From Terribacillus aidingensis (GTDB lineage: Bacteria > Bacillota > Bacilli > Bacillales > Amphibacillaceae), in NCBI RefSeq assembly GCF_900215625.1, contig NZ_OBEK01000001.1:62001-126000 (forward strand): a stretch of DNA of 64,000 nt. The letters are read 5' to 3'. The notes below the pieces were generated by a model that did not search any database, had not been told where the DNA came from, and saw only the letters and a program-made list of their open reading frames with translations. Both the position numbers and the translations under genes were made by a program. This document shows, piece by piece, positions 45,997 through 53,855 of this stretch (within the stretch, counting starts at the first letter, position 1; each line of letters begins with the position of its first letter).

Positions 45997-46025
45997 TTGA
46001 CATAGTATCCTATAGTGATAGCATA
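45997..46025 (+). promoter_or_regulatory. proI-proB-proA promoter; rest of gap
   Basis: TTGACA (45997-46002) with a weak -10 (TAGCAT or AGCATA) 16-17 nt on. TTGTAAAGCGCTTCCA (45923-45938) is cre-like but one base too long. No T-box, which controls proline genes in B. subtilis, is visible in the gap 45783-46072. Confidence 0.45.
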
Positions 46026-46072
46026 GATAACTGATAACAGAGATCGAAATATTCTAAAAGGAGCGATTAGGT

Positions 46073-46915
46073 ATCTTAACTAACAAACGGATTATGTATG
46101 TAGGAGCAGGATCAATGGCAGAGGGAATGATTGCCGGCATGTGCGGATCAGACAGCTTGCAAAATGAGCAGATTTTCGTGACGAACCGAAGCAACGCTGC
46201 ACGCCTTCGTGAGCTGCAGGAGCGTTACGGTCTCACCGCAATTTCGCAAAGTGATGTGGATTGGCACGGTATGGATGTAATCATACTCGCAATGAAACCG
46301 AAGGATCTTACTGCTGCATTGATCGAATTGCAAGACAAGGTTCAGGAACAACAGGTGCTTATATCAGTAGCAGCAGGCATCCAGAATGAACAGATCGAGC
46401 ATTATCTCCCAAAAAATCAACCCGTTGTTCGTATTATGCCTAACACCTCCAGTACCATTGGCGAATCAGCTACAGCCATTGCACCAGGAAAACATGTATC
46501 AGCTGAGCAGCTTAACATGGTAACAGAACTTGTGGCGGCCTTTGGCAAGGCGTTTGTTATAAAAGAAGATCAAATGGATGTATTCACAGGCATGGCTGGC
46601 AGCGGACCTGCTTACTTTTATAAGCTTATGGAACATTTCACTGAAACAGGTGTAGCTGCAGGATTTGACCAGGACACCGCCAGTCAAATTGGCATTCAGA
46701 CGATGCTTGGAGCAGCCAGAATGTTAGTGGAAACAAAAGAAGACCCAGCCTGTTTACGAAAGAAGGTTACGTCTCCAAATGGAACAACAGCAGCGGGTCT
46801 GGAAGCATTGAACGATGCAGGAGCAGGAGAAGCGATGACAAAAGCTATTCTATCCGCAGCAGAACGATCAAATGAAATTAGTGAGGATCTAAAAAAACAA
46901 TTGCTGACACGCTAA
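46073..46915 (+). CDS. proI: pyrroline-5-carboxylate reductase, apparent AUC start
   Basis: The enzyme reduces pyrroline-5-carboxylate to proline. The Rossmann motif VGAGSMAEGMIAG, later VRIMPNTSS, GSGPAYFY and TSPNGTTAAGL identify it. AAAGGAG (46057-46063) is 9 nt from an ATC codon (46073), giving MLTNKRIMYVGAGS and 280 aa, close to the family length. The first ATG (46094) lies 30 nt from that site and would cut into the first beta strand. No ATG, GTG or TTG fits the ribosome site, so a near-cognate AUC start is inferred. Confidence 0.9.
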   Translation: MLTNKRIMYVGAGSMAEGMIAGMCGSDSLQNEQIFVTNRSNAARLRELQERYGLTAISQSDVDWHGMDVIILAMKPKDLTAALIELQDKVQEQQVLISVAAGIQNEQIEHYLPKNQPVVRIMPNTSSTIGESATAIAPGKHVSAEQLNMVTELVAAFGKAFVIKEDQMDVFTGMAGSGPAYFYKLMEHFTETGVAAGFDQDTASQIGIQTMLGAARMLVETKEDPACLRKKVTSPNGTTAAGLEALNDAGAGEAMTKAILSAAERSNEISEDLKKQLLTR

Positions 46916-46963
46916 TGCCATTCTGGACACTCGGTCAAAATTCGAAAACTGGAGGAACTTATC

Positions 46964-48073
46964 ATTTCTAAACCAGCAACAGAATTAAAGCGTATTGTCG
47001 TCAAGATAGGAAGCAGTTCATTAACGAGTTTACACGGAGAAATAAGCCGCAAAAAACTTGAAAAGCTAGTAGAGCAGCTAGTGAAGCTGAAGGACAATGG
47101 TTATGAAGTATTGCTAGTTTCTTCAGGTGCAGTAGCAGCCGGCTACCGCAAACTAGGCTTTCTGGAGCGTCCGAAATCACTTCCGGAAAAACAAGCTGCA
47201 GCTTCAATCGGTCAAGGGCTTCTGATGGAGGCTTATTCGGACCTTTTCCTGTCGCATGGCTATGTTGCGTCACAAATTTTGATTACCCGCGGGGACTTCT
47301 CGGATGAAACCCGCTATAATAATGTTAGAAATACAATCAATGTATTAGTAGATCGAGGTATTATCCCGATCATCAATGAAAACGATACAGTTACAGTTGA
47401 CAGGCTTCGCTTTGGCGATAATGATACCCTTTCAGCAAAGGTAGCTGGCTTGGTTGGAGCAGATTTCCTTGCAGTCCTTTCTGATATAGATGGATTGTAT
47501 ACGGATAATCCCGCCAAAAATCCGGAAGCAACACGTATTGAGCTTGTAGAAGCAATCACAGCGGAAATAGAAGCGGCAGCAGGCGATGCTGGCAGCGCGA
47601 TTGGTACCGGCGGCATGAAATCCAAGCTGGATGCCTTCAAGATAGCAATGGCTTCTGGCATTAAAGGCTTTCTCGGAGAAGCAACAGCAGAAGACATTAT
47701 CTATCGCTCTGTACTTGGAGACGCGGAAGGCACTTATTTTGAGGCCAGTGAGGATATAGACTCTCTGAACCGCAAAAAACAGTGGATTGCTTTTAATTCC
47801 GGTCCCGTTGGCGAAATTATTATTAAGAATATCAATCAATCACCTATATTAATCAATTTGAGTGACATCCAAACTGTGAAAGGCAACTTCAAAAAAGGCG
47901 ATGTGGTCCGAATTCAGAATGAAGCAGGAGAAAGAATTGGACTTGGCATCGTGAACCAAGATGCATCTGAGCTTTGGCAGGCATTGGCGAGTCCAGTGAA
48001 GAATATGGAAGAGACGATCGTTGATCAAGAAGCGTTTGTTTGTGAACTGGATCATACTGTACCGATTCAATAA
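46964..48073 (+). CDS. proB: glutamate 5-kinase, apparent AUU start
   Basis: The enzyme phosphorylates glutamate in the first step of proline synthesis. It shows KRIVVKIGSSSLT, VLLVSSGAVAAGYRKLG, NENDTVTVD, FGDNDTLSAKVAGLVGAD (part) and a C-terminal PUA domain. GGAGG (46951-46955) is 8 nt from ATT (46964), giving 369 aa, the normal length. The next usual start (GTG 47081) would remove 39 residues including the nucleotide-binding VKIGSSS. No ATG, GTG or TTG exists in frame between the preceding stop and 47081, so an AUU start is strongly indicated. Confidence 0.92.
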   Translation: MSKPATELKRIVVKIGSSSLTSLHGEISRKKLEKLVEQLVKLKDNGYEVLLVSSGAVAAGYRKLGFLERPKSLPEKQAAASIGQGLLMEAYSDLFLSHGYVASQILITRGDFSDETRYNNVRNTINVLVDRGIIPIINENDTVTVDRLRFGDNDTLSAKVAGLVGADFLAVLSDIDGLYTDNPAKNPEATRIELVEAITAEIEAAAGDAGSAIGTGGMKSKLDAFKIAMASGIKGFLGEATAEDIIYRSVLGDAEGTYFEASEDIDSLNRKKQWIAFNSGPVGEIIIKNINQSPILINLSDIQTVKGNFKKGDVVRIQNEAGERIGLGIVNQDASELWQALASPVKNMEETIVDQEAFVCELDHTVPIQ

Positions 48074-48091
48074 TATACAAGGAGGAAAACC

Positions 48092-49354
48092 GTGGAGCAC
48101 ACATTAAAAGGACTAACAGTTGAAGAACAGGCGATCTCTGCCAAAGCAGCTGGCAAGCAGCTGGCACTTTTAACAACAGACGAGAAGAATGAAGCACTGC
48201 TGGCGGTTGCCGATCAGTTGGCAAAGGACTACGAAGTGATTTTAGCCGCAAATGAAAAAGATATGCAGGCAGGAAAAGCGAAAGACTTTGATGCGGCATT
48301 TCTGGATCGTTTGAAGCTCACAAGAAATCGTATCGAGGATTTTGCCAACGGATTGAAGGAAGTAGTCGACCTTGACGACCCGACTGGCAAAGTTACAAGT
48401 GACTGGACGTTGGAAAATGGCTTACAAGTCAGCCGTATCACCGTACCATTGGGCGTTATCGGCATGATCTATGAAGCGCGTCCAAATGTCACTGCTGATG
48501 CAACGGGTTTGGCGCTTAAATCCGGTAATAGTATCGTTCTGAAAGGCGGTTCTTCTGCCATTCATACAAATACGGCTATTGTTGAGGTAATCAAGCGAGC
48601 GCTGGAACAAACGAAAGTGCCAGCAGAGGCAGTGCAGCTTATTCAATCAACAGATCGCAAAGAGACAGCGAAACTGTTTACAATGAAGGAGCACATCGAT
48701 GTGCTTATCCCTCGCGGAGGTGCTTCATTAATTCAAGCAGTTGTTGATTCAGCAACCGTACCGGTGCTGGAAACAGGCGTAGGCAACTGTCATATGTATA
48801 TTGATAAAAGCGCAGAAGTCGAAATGGCGCTGGCAACATTTTTGAATGCCAAAACAGATCGCCCTGCTGTATGCAACGCACTGGAAACCTTAATTGTTCA
48901 CCGAGAGTGGCTAGAGGCGCATAAAGCGGACTTTGTAAAGGCGTTACAAGATAATGGCATCCAAACACATGGTGATGAAGTGGCTGTTCAGCTGCTCCCT
49001 GACTGCAAAACAGCTACAGAAGAAGACTGGTCCAATGAATATCTGAGCCTTGACGTTGCTGTGAAGGTTGTAGATTCAGTAGAAGAAGCGATTAAGCATA
49101 TTGATCAATATGGAACAAAACATTCCGAAGCTATTATTGCTGAAGATGAAGAAGCGGTTAACGTATTTATGAAAACAGTCGACGCGGCAGCTCTTTACCA
49201 TAATGCTTCCACTCGGTTCACAGATGGTCATGCATTAGGTTTTGGGGCAGAAATAGGAATTTCAACCCAAAAACTGCATGCACGCGGACCAATGGGTCTG
49301 CCGGCTTTAACGACATATAAATATGTCATGAAAGGCACTGGCCAAACAAGATAA
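48092..49354 (+). CDS. proA: glutamate-5-semialdehyde dehydrogenase
   Basis: A 420-aa NADPH-dependent enzyme converting gamma-glutamyl phosphate to glutamate semialdehyde. Motifs include GVIGMIYEARPNVTADA, LKGGSSAIHTN, LIPRGGASLI, the catalytic Cys in RPAVCNALETL and a late FGAEIGISTQKLHARGPMGL (split). The GTG at 48092 follows AAGGAGG. It lies 18 nt after proB and completes the pathway with proI, followed by a terminator. Confidence 0.96.
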   Translation: MEHTLKGLTVEEQAISAKAAGKQLALLTTDEKNEALLAVADQLAKDYEVILAANEKDMQAGKAKDFDAAFLDRLKLTRNRIEDFANGLKEVVDLDDPTGKVTSDWTLENGLQVSRITVPLGVIGMIYEARPNVTADATGLALKSGNSIVLKGGSSAIHTNTAIVEVIKRALEQTKVPAEAVQLIQSTDRKETAKLFTMKEHIDVLIPRGGASLIQAVVDSATVPVLETGVGNCHMYIDKSAEVEMALATFLNAKTDRPAVCNALETLIVHREWLEAHKADFVKALQDNGIQTHGDEVAVQLLPDCKTATEEDWSNEYLSLDVAVKVVDSVEEAIKHIDQYGTKHSEAIIAEDEEAVNVFMKTVDAAALYHNASTRFTDGHALGFGAEIGISTQKLHARGPMGLPALTTYKYVMKGTGQTR

Positions 49355-49359
49355 AGTGA

Positions 49360-49387
49360 TAGCTCATCCATTTGGATGGGCTATTTT
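49360..49387 (+). terminator. proline operon terminator
   Basis: TAGCTCATCC / GGATGGGCTA (one G-U pair), 4-nt loop, TTTT. Confidence 0.8.
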
Positions 49388-49395
49388 ACTATTCT

Positions 49396-49431
49396 AAATT
49401 TATTGACAATTATAAATTTAATATCTATAAT
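49396..49431 (+). promoter_or_regulatory. consensus promoter with overlapping palindrome for the EIIC gene
   Basis: TTGACA (49403-49408), exactly 17 nt, TATAAT (49426-49431): a perfect sigma-A consensus. AAATTTAT (49396-49403) and ATAAATTT (49412-49419) form an 8-bp inverted repeat around the -35, a likely operator that keeps this strong promoter in check. Confidence 0.7.
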
Positions 49432-49459
49432 CAATCGCTATATGAGAGGAGAGAAATAG

Positions 49460-50497
49460 ATGAGAGAATTCTTCAGCAAATTGCTGAATGGGATGAGTAT
49501 TGGTATTGTAGTTGCCTTGATTCCAAATGCGTTGTTAGGTGAACTGCTCAAGCTCGCAATTCCCTACGCACCCGTCTTGCAGGCCGTTTACGACACAACT
49601 GTTTTCGTTATGAGCTTATTGCCTATCTTAATCGGTGTTATGGTCGGAATTTCATTCAAGCTCACACCGATTCAGACAGCTAGTGTCGGTATTGCTGCAA
49701 TGGTAGGCGGCGGATCAGTCCAGAAGACTGCAGATGGCCTTTTCGCTTTACAAGGTATTGGCATTGTTATTAATACTGGTATAACCGCAGCCGTAGCAGT
49801 CCTATTCGTTACTTTTATCGGTAAAAGGTTGAAAGCATACAGTATTTTGCTGCTGCCGACCTTAAGTATTTTAATTCCTGGCATGATAGGTTTAATCTTA
49901 CTTCCTTACATAAGAAGCGGCACAGGTTTTATTGGAGAAGGAATTGCCTTGATGACAAATTGGCAGCCAATTTTAATGGGAGCACTGTTAGCAGTTATTT
50001 TTTGTTTTATTATTTTATCTCCTATCTCTACAGTTGGCGTGGCAACTGTGATCTCATTAGCAGGAATTGGATCAGGTGCTGCTAATCTTGGTATTGTTGC
50101 AGCGGGTATCGGCTTGGCCGTTGCCAGCTATAAAGCCAATTCCTTAGGAACGGCCTTAGCGCATGTTCTCGGTTCACCGAAGATCCAAATGCGCAACTTT
50201 TTCATGAAACCGCAAATAGCTTTTCCCATGTTCCTGACAGCTGCTGTATTAGGAGCTTTGGCAGGTGTATTAAATATTCAAGGAACACCATACAGTGCAG
50301 GCTTTGGTCTCTCCGGATTTGTTGGTCCATTGAATTATATGCGATTAGCTGAAGGAGGCTGGTCTGCGGCCAACGTCTTCATTATGGCAGGTACTTTCTT
50401 TATCCTGCCATTTATTTTAAACGTCATCTTGCTGTACGTATTTACGAAAAAGTGGAAATGGATAAATTCAGGCGACTATAAGTTACATTTTGATTAA
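49460..50497 (+). CDS. PTS_EIIC_2-type membrane transporter, stand-alone
   Basis: A 345-aa membrane protein with nine or ten helices. GIVVALIPNALLGELLK, GGGSVQKTADGLFALQGIGIVINTG (part) and NSLGTALAHVLGSPKIQMRN identify the PTS_EIIC_2 family, IIC-like proteins found without EIIA or EIIB domains. None is present nearby. Whether it transports a sugar by phosphorylation is therefore doubtful; the ligand is unknown. AGAGGAGAG precedes the ATG. Confidence 0.82.
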   Translation: MREFFSKLLNGMSIGIVVALIPNALLGELLKLAIPYAPVLQAVYDTTVFVMSLLPILIGVMVGISFKLTPIQTASVGIAAMVGGGSVQKTADGLFALQGIGIVINTGITAAVAVLFVTFIGKRLKAYSILLLPTLSILIPGMIGLILLPYIRSGTGFIGEGIALMTNWQPILMGALLAVIFCFIILSPISTVGVATVISLAGIGSGAANLGIVAAGIGLAVASYKANSLGTALAHVLGSPKIQMRNFFMKPQIAFPMFLTAAVLGALAGVLNIQGTPYSAGFGLSGFVGPLNYMRLAEGGWSAANVFIMAGTFFILPFILNVILLYVFTKKWKWINSGDYKLHFD

Positions 50498-50501
50498 GTA
50501 A

Positions 50502-50530
50502 TAGGCTGCAGAACTCCTGCAGTCTATTAT
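50502..50530 (+). terminator. terminator after the EIIC gene; rest of gap to 50879
   Basis: TAGGCTGCAG / CTGCAGTCTA with a 5-nt loop. From 50531 to 50879 I see no convincing gene, only overlapping short frames of unlike character. Confidence 0.65.
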
Positions 50531-50879
50531 ATATTTCTTATACTTCTCCTTTCTAAGTATTGTTGCATCATCTTTTCTATAGCTGATTACGATAAATTAT
50601 CACAATTGCACGGATTGGAGTAATTGCTTTTGCTGTCCTTAGTGCCGCATATTACAAGATTCTTGAGTGGTGTGGACAACCGGCTGCTAATATCTTGTGT
50701 AACAGTTACGAAGCTATCTTTATCTGCCTATCCGATGAGAGAGTTTTATGTTCGTTTGTTAATCGTTCAACTAACGCCGACAGAACATCAGACATTGCAA
50801 AGGATGAAAATCACGCTTCTGTTGTCCCAGCAACCATGAGCCGTGCATTTCGTTATTTCTTTCATTTACACCCGTTTTT

Positions 50880-50907
50880 TTGTTTCCTGCTCATTATCTG
50901 CTAAAAT
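50880..50907 (+). promoter_or_regulatory. promoter of the FusB-like gene
   Basis: TTGTTT (50880-50885), 16 nt, TAAAAT (50902-50907) with an extended TGC. Confidence 0.5.
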
Positions 50908-50940
50908 AGGAGGAAGCGATCAAAACGGAGGGATGTCCAC

Positions 50941-51582
50941 ATGCAAGCCTTTATCCGAAACGACCAATATAACAATATCAAAGAGCAGGCGCAGCAGCTG
51001 GTGAACAGTTCGGCTGCAGTAAAAGATATAGATATGATTTACGGACTTCGCTCGTTGGCAGAAGAGAAAATCAAAGAACGTTTCGAGGATTTATCAGAAG
51101 AACAAGCAGAAATGCTAGAGCGCATTTCAACGGTACGCGATGAAATTGATGCAGAACTTTACTTGGCACAGCTTCGTCCGTCTATTAAACCTTTCCCTGC
51201 ATATACAGAGCAGCAGCTGCGAGATTTATTTCCAAAGGTAAAGCAGCTGTACTTGCCGAAATTAAGTGAAGTAGACTTAGAAAAAACCTCCTATCTAGGC
51301 TGGAATGATAACGGCCAGCAGGCAAAGTACCTGGTTGCGCCGTATAAGGAAGGAACTCTGGCAGCTCGCGGTACGTTTACGCCTTCCTCACAGCCGGGAA
51401 TTTGTACGATATGCAATAAATTAGAAAGTGTTGGTCTTTTTATGGCTGATCCAGTCAGCCGCAGCCACGGAACGTACGTGAAGCGCGGAAATTATGTATG
51501 CAGAGATAGTGCCAAATGCAACCGAAACCTTACAGACATTCATCGGTTTTACAGCTTTTTGTCTCATTTGCATGCCTCTTAA
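50941..51582 (+). CDS. elongation factor G-binding protein, FusB/FusC family
   Basis: A 213-aa protein: an N-terminal helical domain (about 1-80) and a C-terminal treble-clef domain with four cysteines, CTICNK near residue 158 and YVCRDSAKCNRNL near 189-201. This is the FusB/Fbp architecture that binds EF-G and frees it from fusidic-acid-stalled ribosomes; chromosomal relatives occur in Bacillus and Listeria. Whether this copy gives resistance cannot be told. CGGAGGG precedes the ATG. Confidence 0.88.
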   Translation: MQAFIRNDQYNNIKEQAQQLVNSSAAVKDIDMIYGLRSLAEEKIKERFEDLSEEQAEMLERISTVRDEIDAELYLAQLRPSIKPFPAYTEQQLRDLFPKVKQLYLPKLSEVDLEKTSYLGWNDNGQQAKYLVAPYKEGTLAARGTFTPSSQPGICTICNKLESVGLFMADPVSRSHGTYVKRGNYVCRDSAKCNRNLTDIHRFYSFLSHLHAS

Positions 51583-51589
51583 TAAAAAA

Positions 51590-51627
51590 GGAGCACATGC
51601 GCCACCCTGGCCATGTGCTCTTCTTTT
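51590..51627. terminator. bidirectional terminator
   Basis: GAGCACATG / CATGTGCTC stem (51591-51599, 51612-51620) with A and T runs at both ends between convergent genes. Confidence 0.8.
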
Positions 51628-52289
51628 TAATTTGCTGGCAAATCGAACGTCAAGTCAGCTGCCAGCAGATCTTTTTCCTCTTCATCTAAAACACTGGAGA
51701 TCCGCAGGGAGAACGTGTCCTCTTTTTTGAAATCCTTCTGATCCATTAAGAAAACAACATACTTAGTAGCAGTTTTACCAGGATCGATTTCCCCCGTATC
51801 TGCTTCCAGTATATTATGATTCAAGATACGGTAGGTTGACGTTTCCAGAAAGGCACCAAGCTCACTTAATGGTATCGCCTGTTCACTAGCATTCTTTACT
51901 TTCAGCTTAGCCGTAGCAGCTACAATTTTATTTGGGTCCTGAAAGCCCGTAAATGAAGACGCATAAGATGAAGCGGGTGTTAACTTCGTATATTGAATCC
52001 CCTCTAGGGTTACTTCCAAATTATCAGCAGTTTGAGATTGATCAAGGCTCTGTTCAGCCAATATTTCCTTCTCCGCTACTGCATCTCGTGTCAGGCGGTC
52101 AGGGAAAAAGGGATTATCCGCTGCCACAGCCTCTGACAAATCGGAGGGCAATGTTTTGGTGCTATTTGTATCAGCAGCTTCTGCCGTCGATGTAGACTTC
52201 TCTGCAGCTTCTTCGCCGTTACTGCATGCTGATAAAACAAGGGTGAGTGCGAATAACAATACTGCAGCCGGTGTACGGAACAGTTTCAT
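51627..52289 (-). CDS. lipoprotein, DUF5068/DUF4352-like
   Basis: A 220-aa lipoprotein with signal MKLFRTPAAVLLFALTLVLS and lipidated Cys22, an Ala/Glu/Thr-rich linker, and a C-terminal immunoglobulin-like beta domain (about 90-215) with VAATAKLKVKNASEQAIPL, the pattern of DUF5068/DUF4352 surface lipoproteins. The function is unknown. AGAGAGG lies upstream of the ATG at slightly long spacing. Confidence 0.75.
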   Translation of the reverse strand: MKLFRTPAAVLLFALTLVLSACSNGEEAAEKSTSTAEAADTNSTKTLPSDLSEAVAADNPFFPDRLTRDAVAEKEILAEQSLDQSQTADNLEVTLEGIQYTKLTPASSYASSFTGFQDPNKIVAATAKLKVKNASEQAIPLSELGAFLETSTYRILNHNILEADTGEIDPGKTATKYVVFLMDQKDFKKEDTFSLRISSVLDEEEKDLLAADLTFDLPAN

Positions 52290-52397
52290 ATTTCTTTCAT
52301 CCTCTCTGTTAACAGGTCTTGTCTTCTAATAATAAACAAATAAAGACATAAACATCATACCGTAACACTATATGGATTGAAATGAAAAGAGCCTAAA

Positions 52398-52419
52398 TTC
52401 CTAGAAGAAAGTCTAGGAA
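52398..52419. repeat. 8-bp inverted repeat in the 52290-52622 gap
   Basis: TTCCTAGA (52398-52405) and TCTAGGAA (52412-52419) around AGAAAG. It could be an operator of either flanking gene. The rest of the gap shows no gene. Confidence 0.4.
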
Positions 52420-52622
52420 GGGCTGGAAAATACGGAGCAAGGTGGTATCATTCTGCACAAGGTGCTGGTAGAATGTAGGATGATTAAGAAACATTTAACT
52501 GCCTGTGAAGCAAGAACAAAAGCTGTTACTTTTCATTGCATAATTTCCAAAATGATATATATATTTAGAAGGTATGAACAAAGACGTGAAGCGAGTATAT
52601 TTAAGTGAGGAGAACGCGGAGA

Positions 52623-53009
52623 ATGGGACAAAAAAGAGATCTGAAGGTGTTGTCCACGTATTTAGATGAAGATGAACGACTTTTTCTCTACGCACCATGT
52701 AAGCTCGAGGGGAAGAACGGCATAATTGGTGTCACGCAAAATCGAATTCTGTTTACGCATAAGCCGTTAATGAAACCTGCTTACCTGGATATGACAATTT
52801 ATGAGAACATCGATTATGTCCTTTATACCGAAGGCACAGGAGAAGGAGAGTTATCGATTCATTTAAATAGCGGCGATATTAAGTATGTGACAAGTCACCA
52901 GCTGATTCATCTTAAAGGTGTAAGTGATATTGTTCGTATGTTTGTGAACAATCACCAGCGGGATCTCTTGTTCCGGAATACATTCAACCGCAAACAATTT
53001 TTGGAATAG
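52623..53009 (+). CDS. bacterial PH-domain protein (YokE-like)
   Basis: A 128-aa protein. YLDEDERLFLYAPCKLEGKNG, IIGVTQNRILFTHK and the following beta strands fit the YokE-like bacterial PH domain, usually implicated in cell-surface or stress roles without known chemistry. GAGGAG lies about 10 nt before the ATG at 52623; a GTG six codons upstream is less likely. Its stop is directly followed by the T-box leader. Confidence 0.72.
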   Translation: MGQKRDLKVLSTYLDEDERLFLYAPCKLEGKNGIIGVTQNRILFTHKPLMKPAYLDMTIYENIDYVLYTEGTGEGELSIHLNSGDIKYVTSHQLIHLKGVSDIVRMFVNNHQRDLLFRNTFNRKQFLE

Positions 53010-53019
53010 ATAAACACAG

Positions 53020-53157
53020 TGCACAGAAGCAGTAGGGTGGAAATCTGTCTTAGAGAACTGCCGTTATCAGCATAGGAGGGCGGGCTTGCTCGCTCGCTGA
53101 AAAAGAGTGGTACCGCAATGTCCATTGTCTCTTTAGGAGATGATGGACATTTTTTTA
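53020..53157 (+). promoter_or_regulatory. T-box riboswitch with terminator, short 5' part
   Basis: The antiterminator is complete: helix A1 AAAGAG/CTCTTT (53102-53107, 53129-53134), the 7-nt bulge TGGTACC (53108-53114), and helix A2 GCAAT/ATTGT (53115-53119, 53124-53128). The competing terminator is ATGTCCATTGTCTC (53118-53131) with GAGATGATGGACAT (53137-53150) and a T run. A stem III candidate, GCGGGC/GCTCGC, lies at 53080-53097. Only about 90 nt remain for Stem I, less than usual, so it is compact or truncated. The specifier codon could not be assigned. The start coordinate is approximate. Confidence 0.85.
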
Positions 53158-53176
53158 TAATAAAGGAGGAGAAGAG

Positions 53177-53239
53177 ATGGGGTGTATTATTTGTGATAAG
53201 TATGCAGGGCATATCCAAGTTGGCGGCGATCGAAGATGA
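53177..53239 (+). pseudogene. 20-codon stump of a HIT-like gene under the T-box
   Basis: AAAGGAGGAG precedes an ATG whose frame reads MGCIICDKYAGHIQVGGDRR and stops. The CxxC at the start and the K-x-G spacing resemble HIT-family N-termini (CxxCxKHxG). The frame ends just where a 28-bp palindrome begins, and no continuation was found up to 57,000. I read it as the 5' end of a T-box-controlled gene cut off by insertion or deletion; a short leader peptide is the alternative. Confidence 0.5.
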
Positions 53240-53263
53240 CTATTTCACTAGTGAAATAGTCAT
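53236..53263. repeat. 28-bp perfect palindrome at the island edge
   Basis: ATGACTATTTCACT (53236-53249) is followed at once by its exact reverse complement (53250-53263), with no loop. It overlaps the stop of the HIT-like stump and marks the change to AT-rich bacteriocin DNA. No second copy was seen on the other side of the locus. Confidence 0.75.
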
Positions 53264-53357
53264 AGTAATATACGGTTGAAATAATGATGAAATGATAAAT
53301 TGATTGTTATAAATTTAGAGACTATAGTAACAATTTGAATTTTATGGAAGAATTAGC

Positions 53358-53385
53358 TTGTTTTGGACGAGGATACTTATATAAT
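53358..53385 (+). promoter_or_regulatory. bacteriocin promoter
   Basis: TTGTTT (53358-53363), 16 nt, TATAAT (53380-53385), about 50 nt upstream of the start codon. Confidence 0.5.
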
Positions 53386-53438
53386 AAAATCACAACTAGC
53401 GAAAACATTAAATAACAATTAATGGAGAGGTGAATGGA

Positions 53439-53846
53439 ATGTCAAAGATGAAGAAGGGTTTGGCAGGAGCATTACTAGCTGGTGTTATTGTAGGCGGACT
53501 ATCAGGAGGAGTATCGGCATCAAGTAGCGGGTTGACAGAAAATGGTGGTTCGGAGATTATTGAATCAAGCCAGGGAGTAACAGAAAGCTATGTAAAAGAT
53601 ACGCAGTCTGGATTTTCAACCAATGCAACATCCGGCGAAATATCGGGTGGTTATTGGATCCGTGGTAAGAGAGATGGAAGAGTAGTTTCTGAGTATAAGC
53701 ACTATCAGAAAGAAGGACGAGCATCCGTTACGAATGGCGCTGGCTATCATGACGATGGCGGATGGAAAGCCAAAAACGTTTGGAGTAAGGCGGATTTGGA
53801 CTGGTCATTCTGGGGAACGAACAAGTCCTACTACGATTATAGATAA
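53439..53846 (+). CDS. lactococcin-972-family bacteriocin precursor
   Basis: A 135-aa exported protein. A Sec signal peptide (basic start MSKMKKG, cleavage likely after VSA at 27) precedes a pro-region and a C-terminal domain of about 65 aa: GGYWIRGK, then SEYKHYQKEGRASVTNG, WSKADLDWSFWG and a terminal YYDYR. This Gly-Trp start, aromatic pattern and tail fit Lcn972-type bacteriocins, which block septum formation via lipid II in lactococci. The ATG at 53439 follows GGAGAGG. Next come a membrane protein and an ABC ATPase typical of this group. Confidence 0.85.
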   Translation: MSKMKKGLAGALLAGVIVGGLSGGVSASSSGLTENGGSEIIESSQGVTESYVKDTQSGFSTNATSGEISGGYWIRGKRDGRVVSEYKHYQKEGRASVTNGAGYHDDGGWKAKNVWSKADLDWSFWGTNKSYYDYR

Positions 53847-53855
53847 AAAACTAGG

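Noticed and set aside
50624-50904. Two overlapping + strand frames of 71 and 69 codons
   Set aside because: They overlap each other, resemble no family and have at best a weak ribosome site; treated as non-coding.
52434-52480. T-box-like AAGGTGGTATC followed by an imperfect hairpin
   Set aside because: The invariant TGGNACC is broken (TATC), the hairpin has no T run, and no antiterminator pairing is possible. The real T-box is at 53102-53134.
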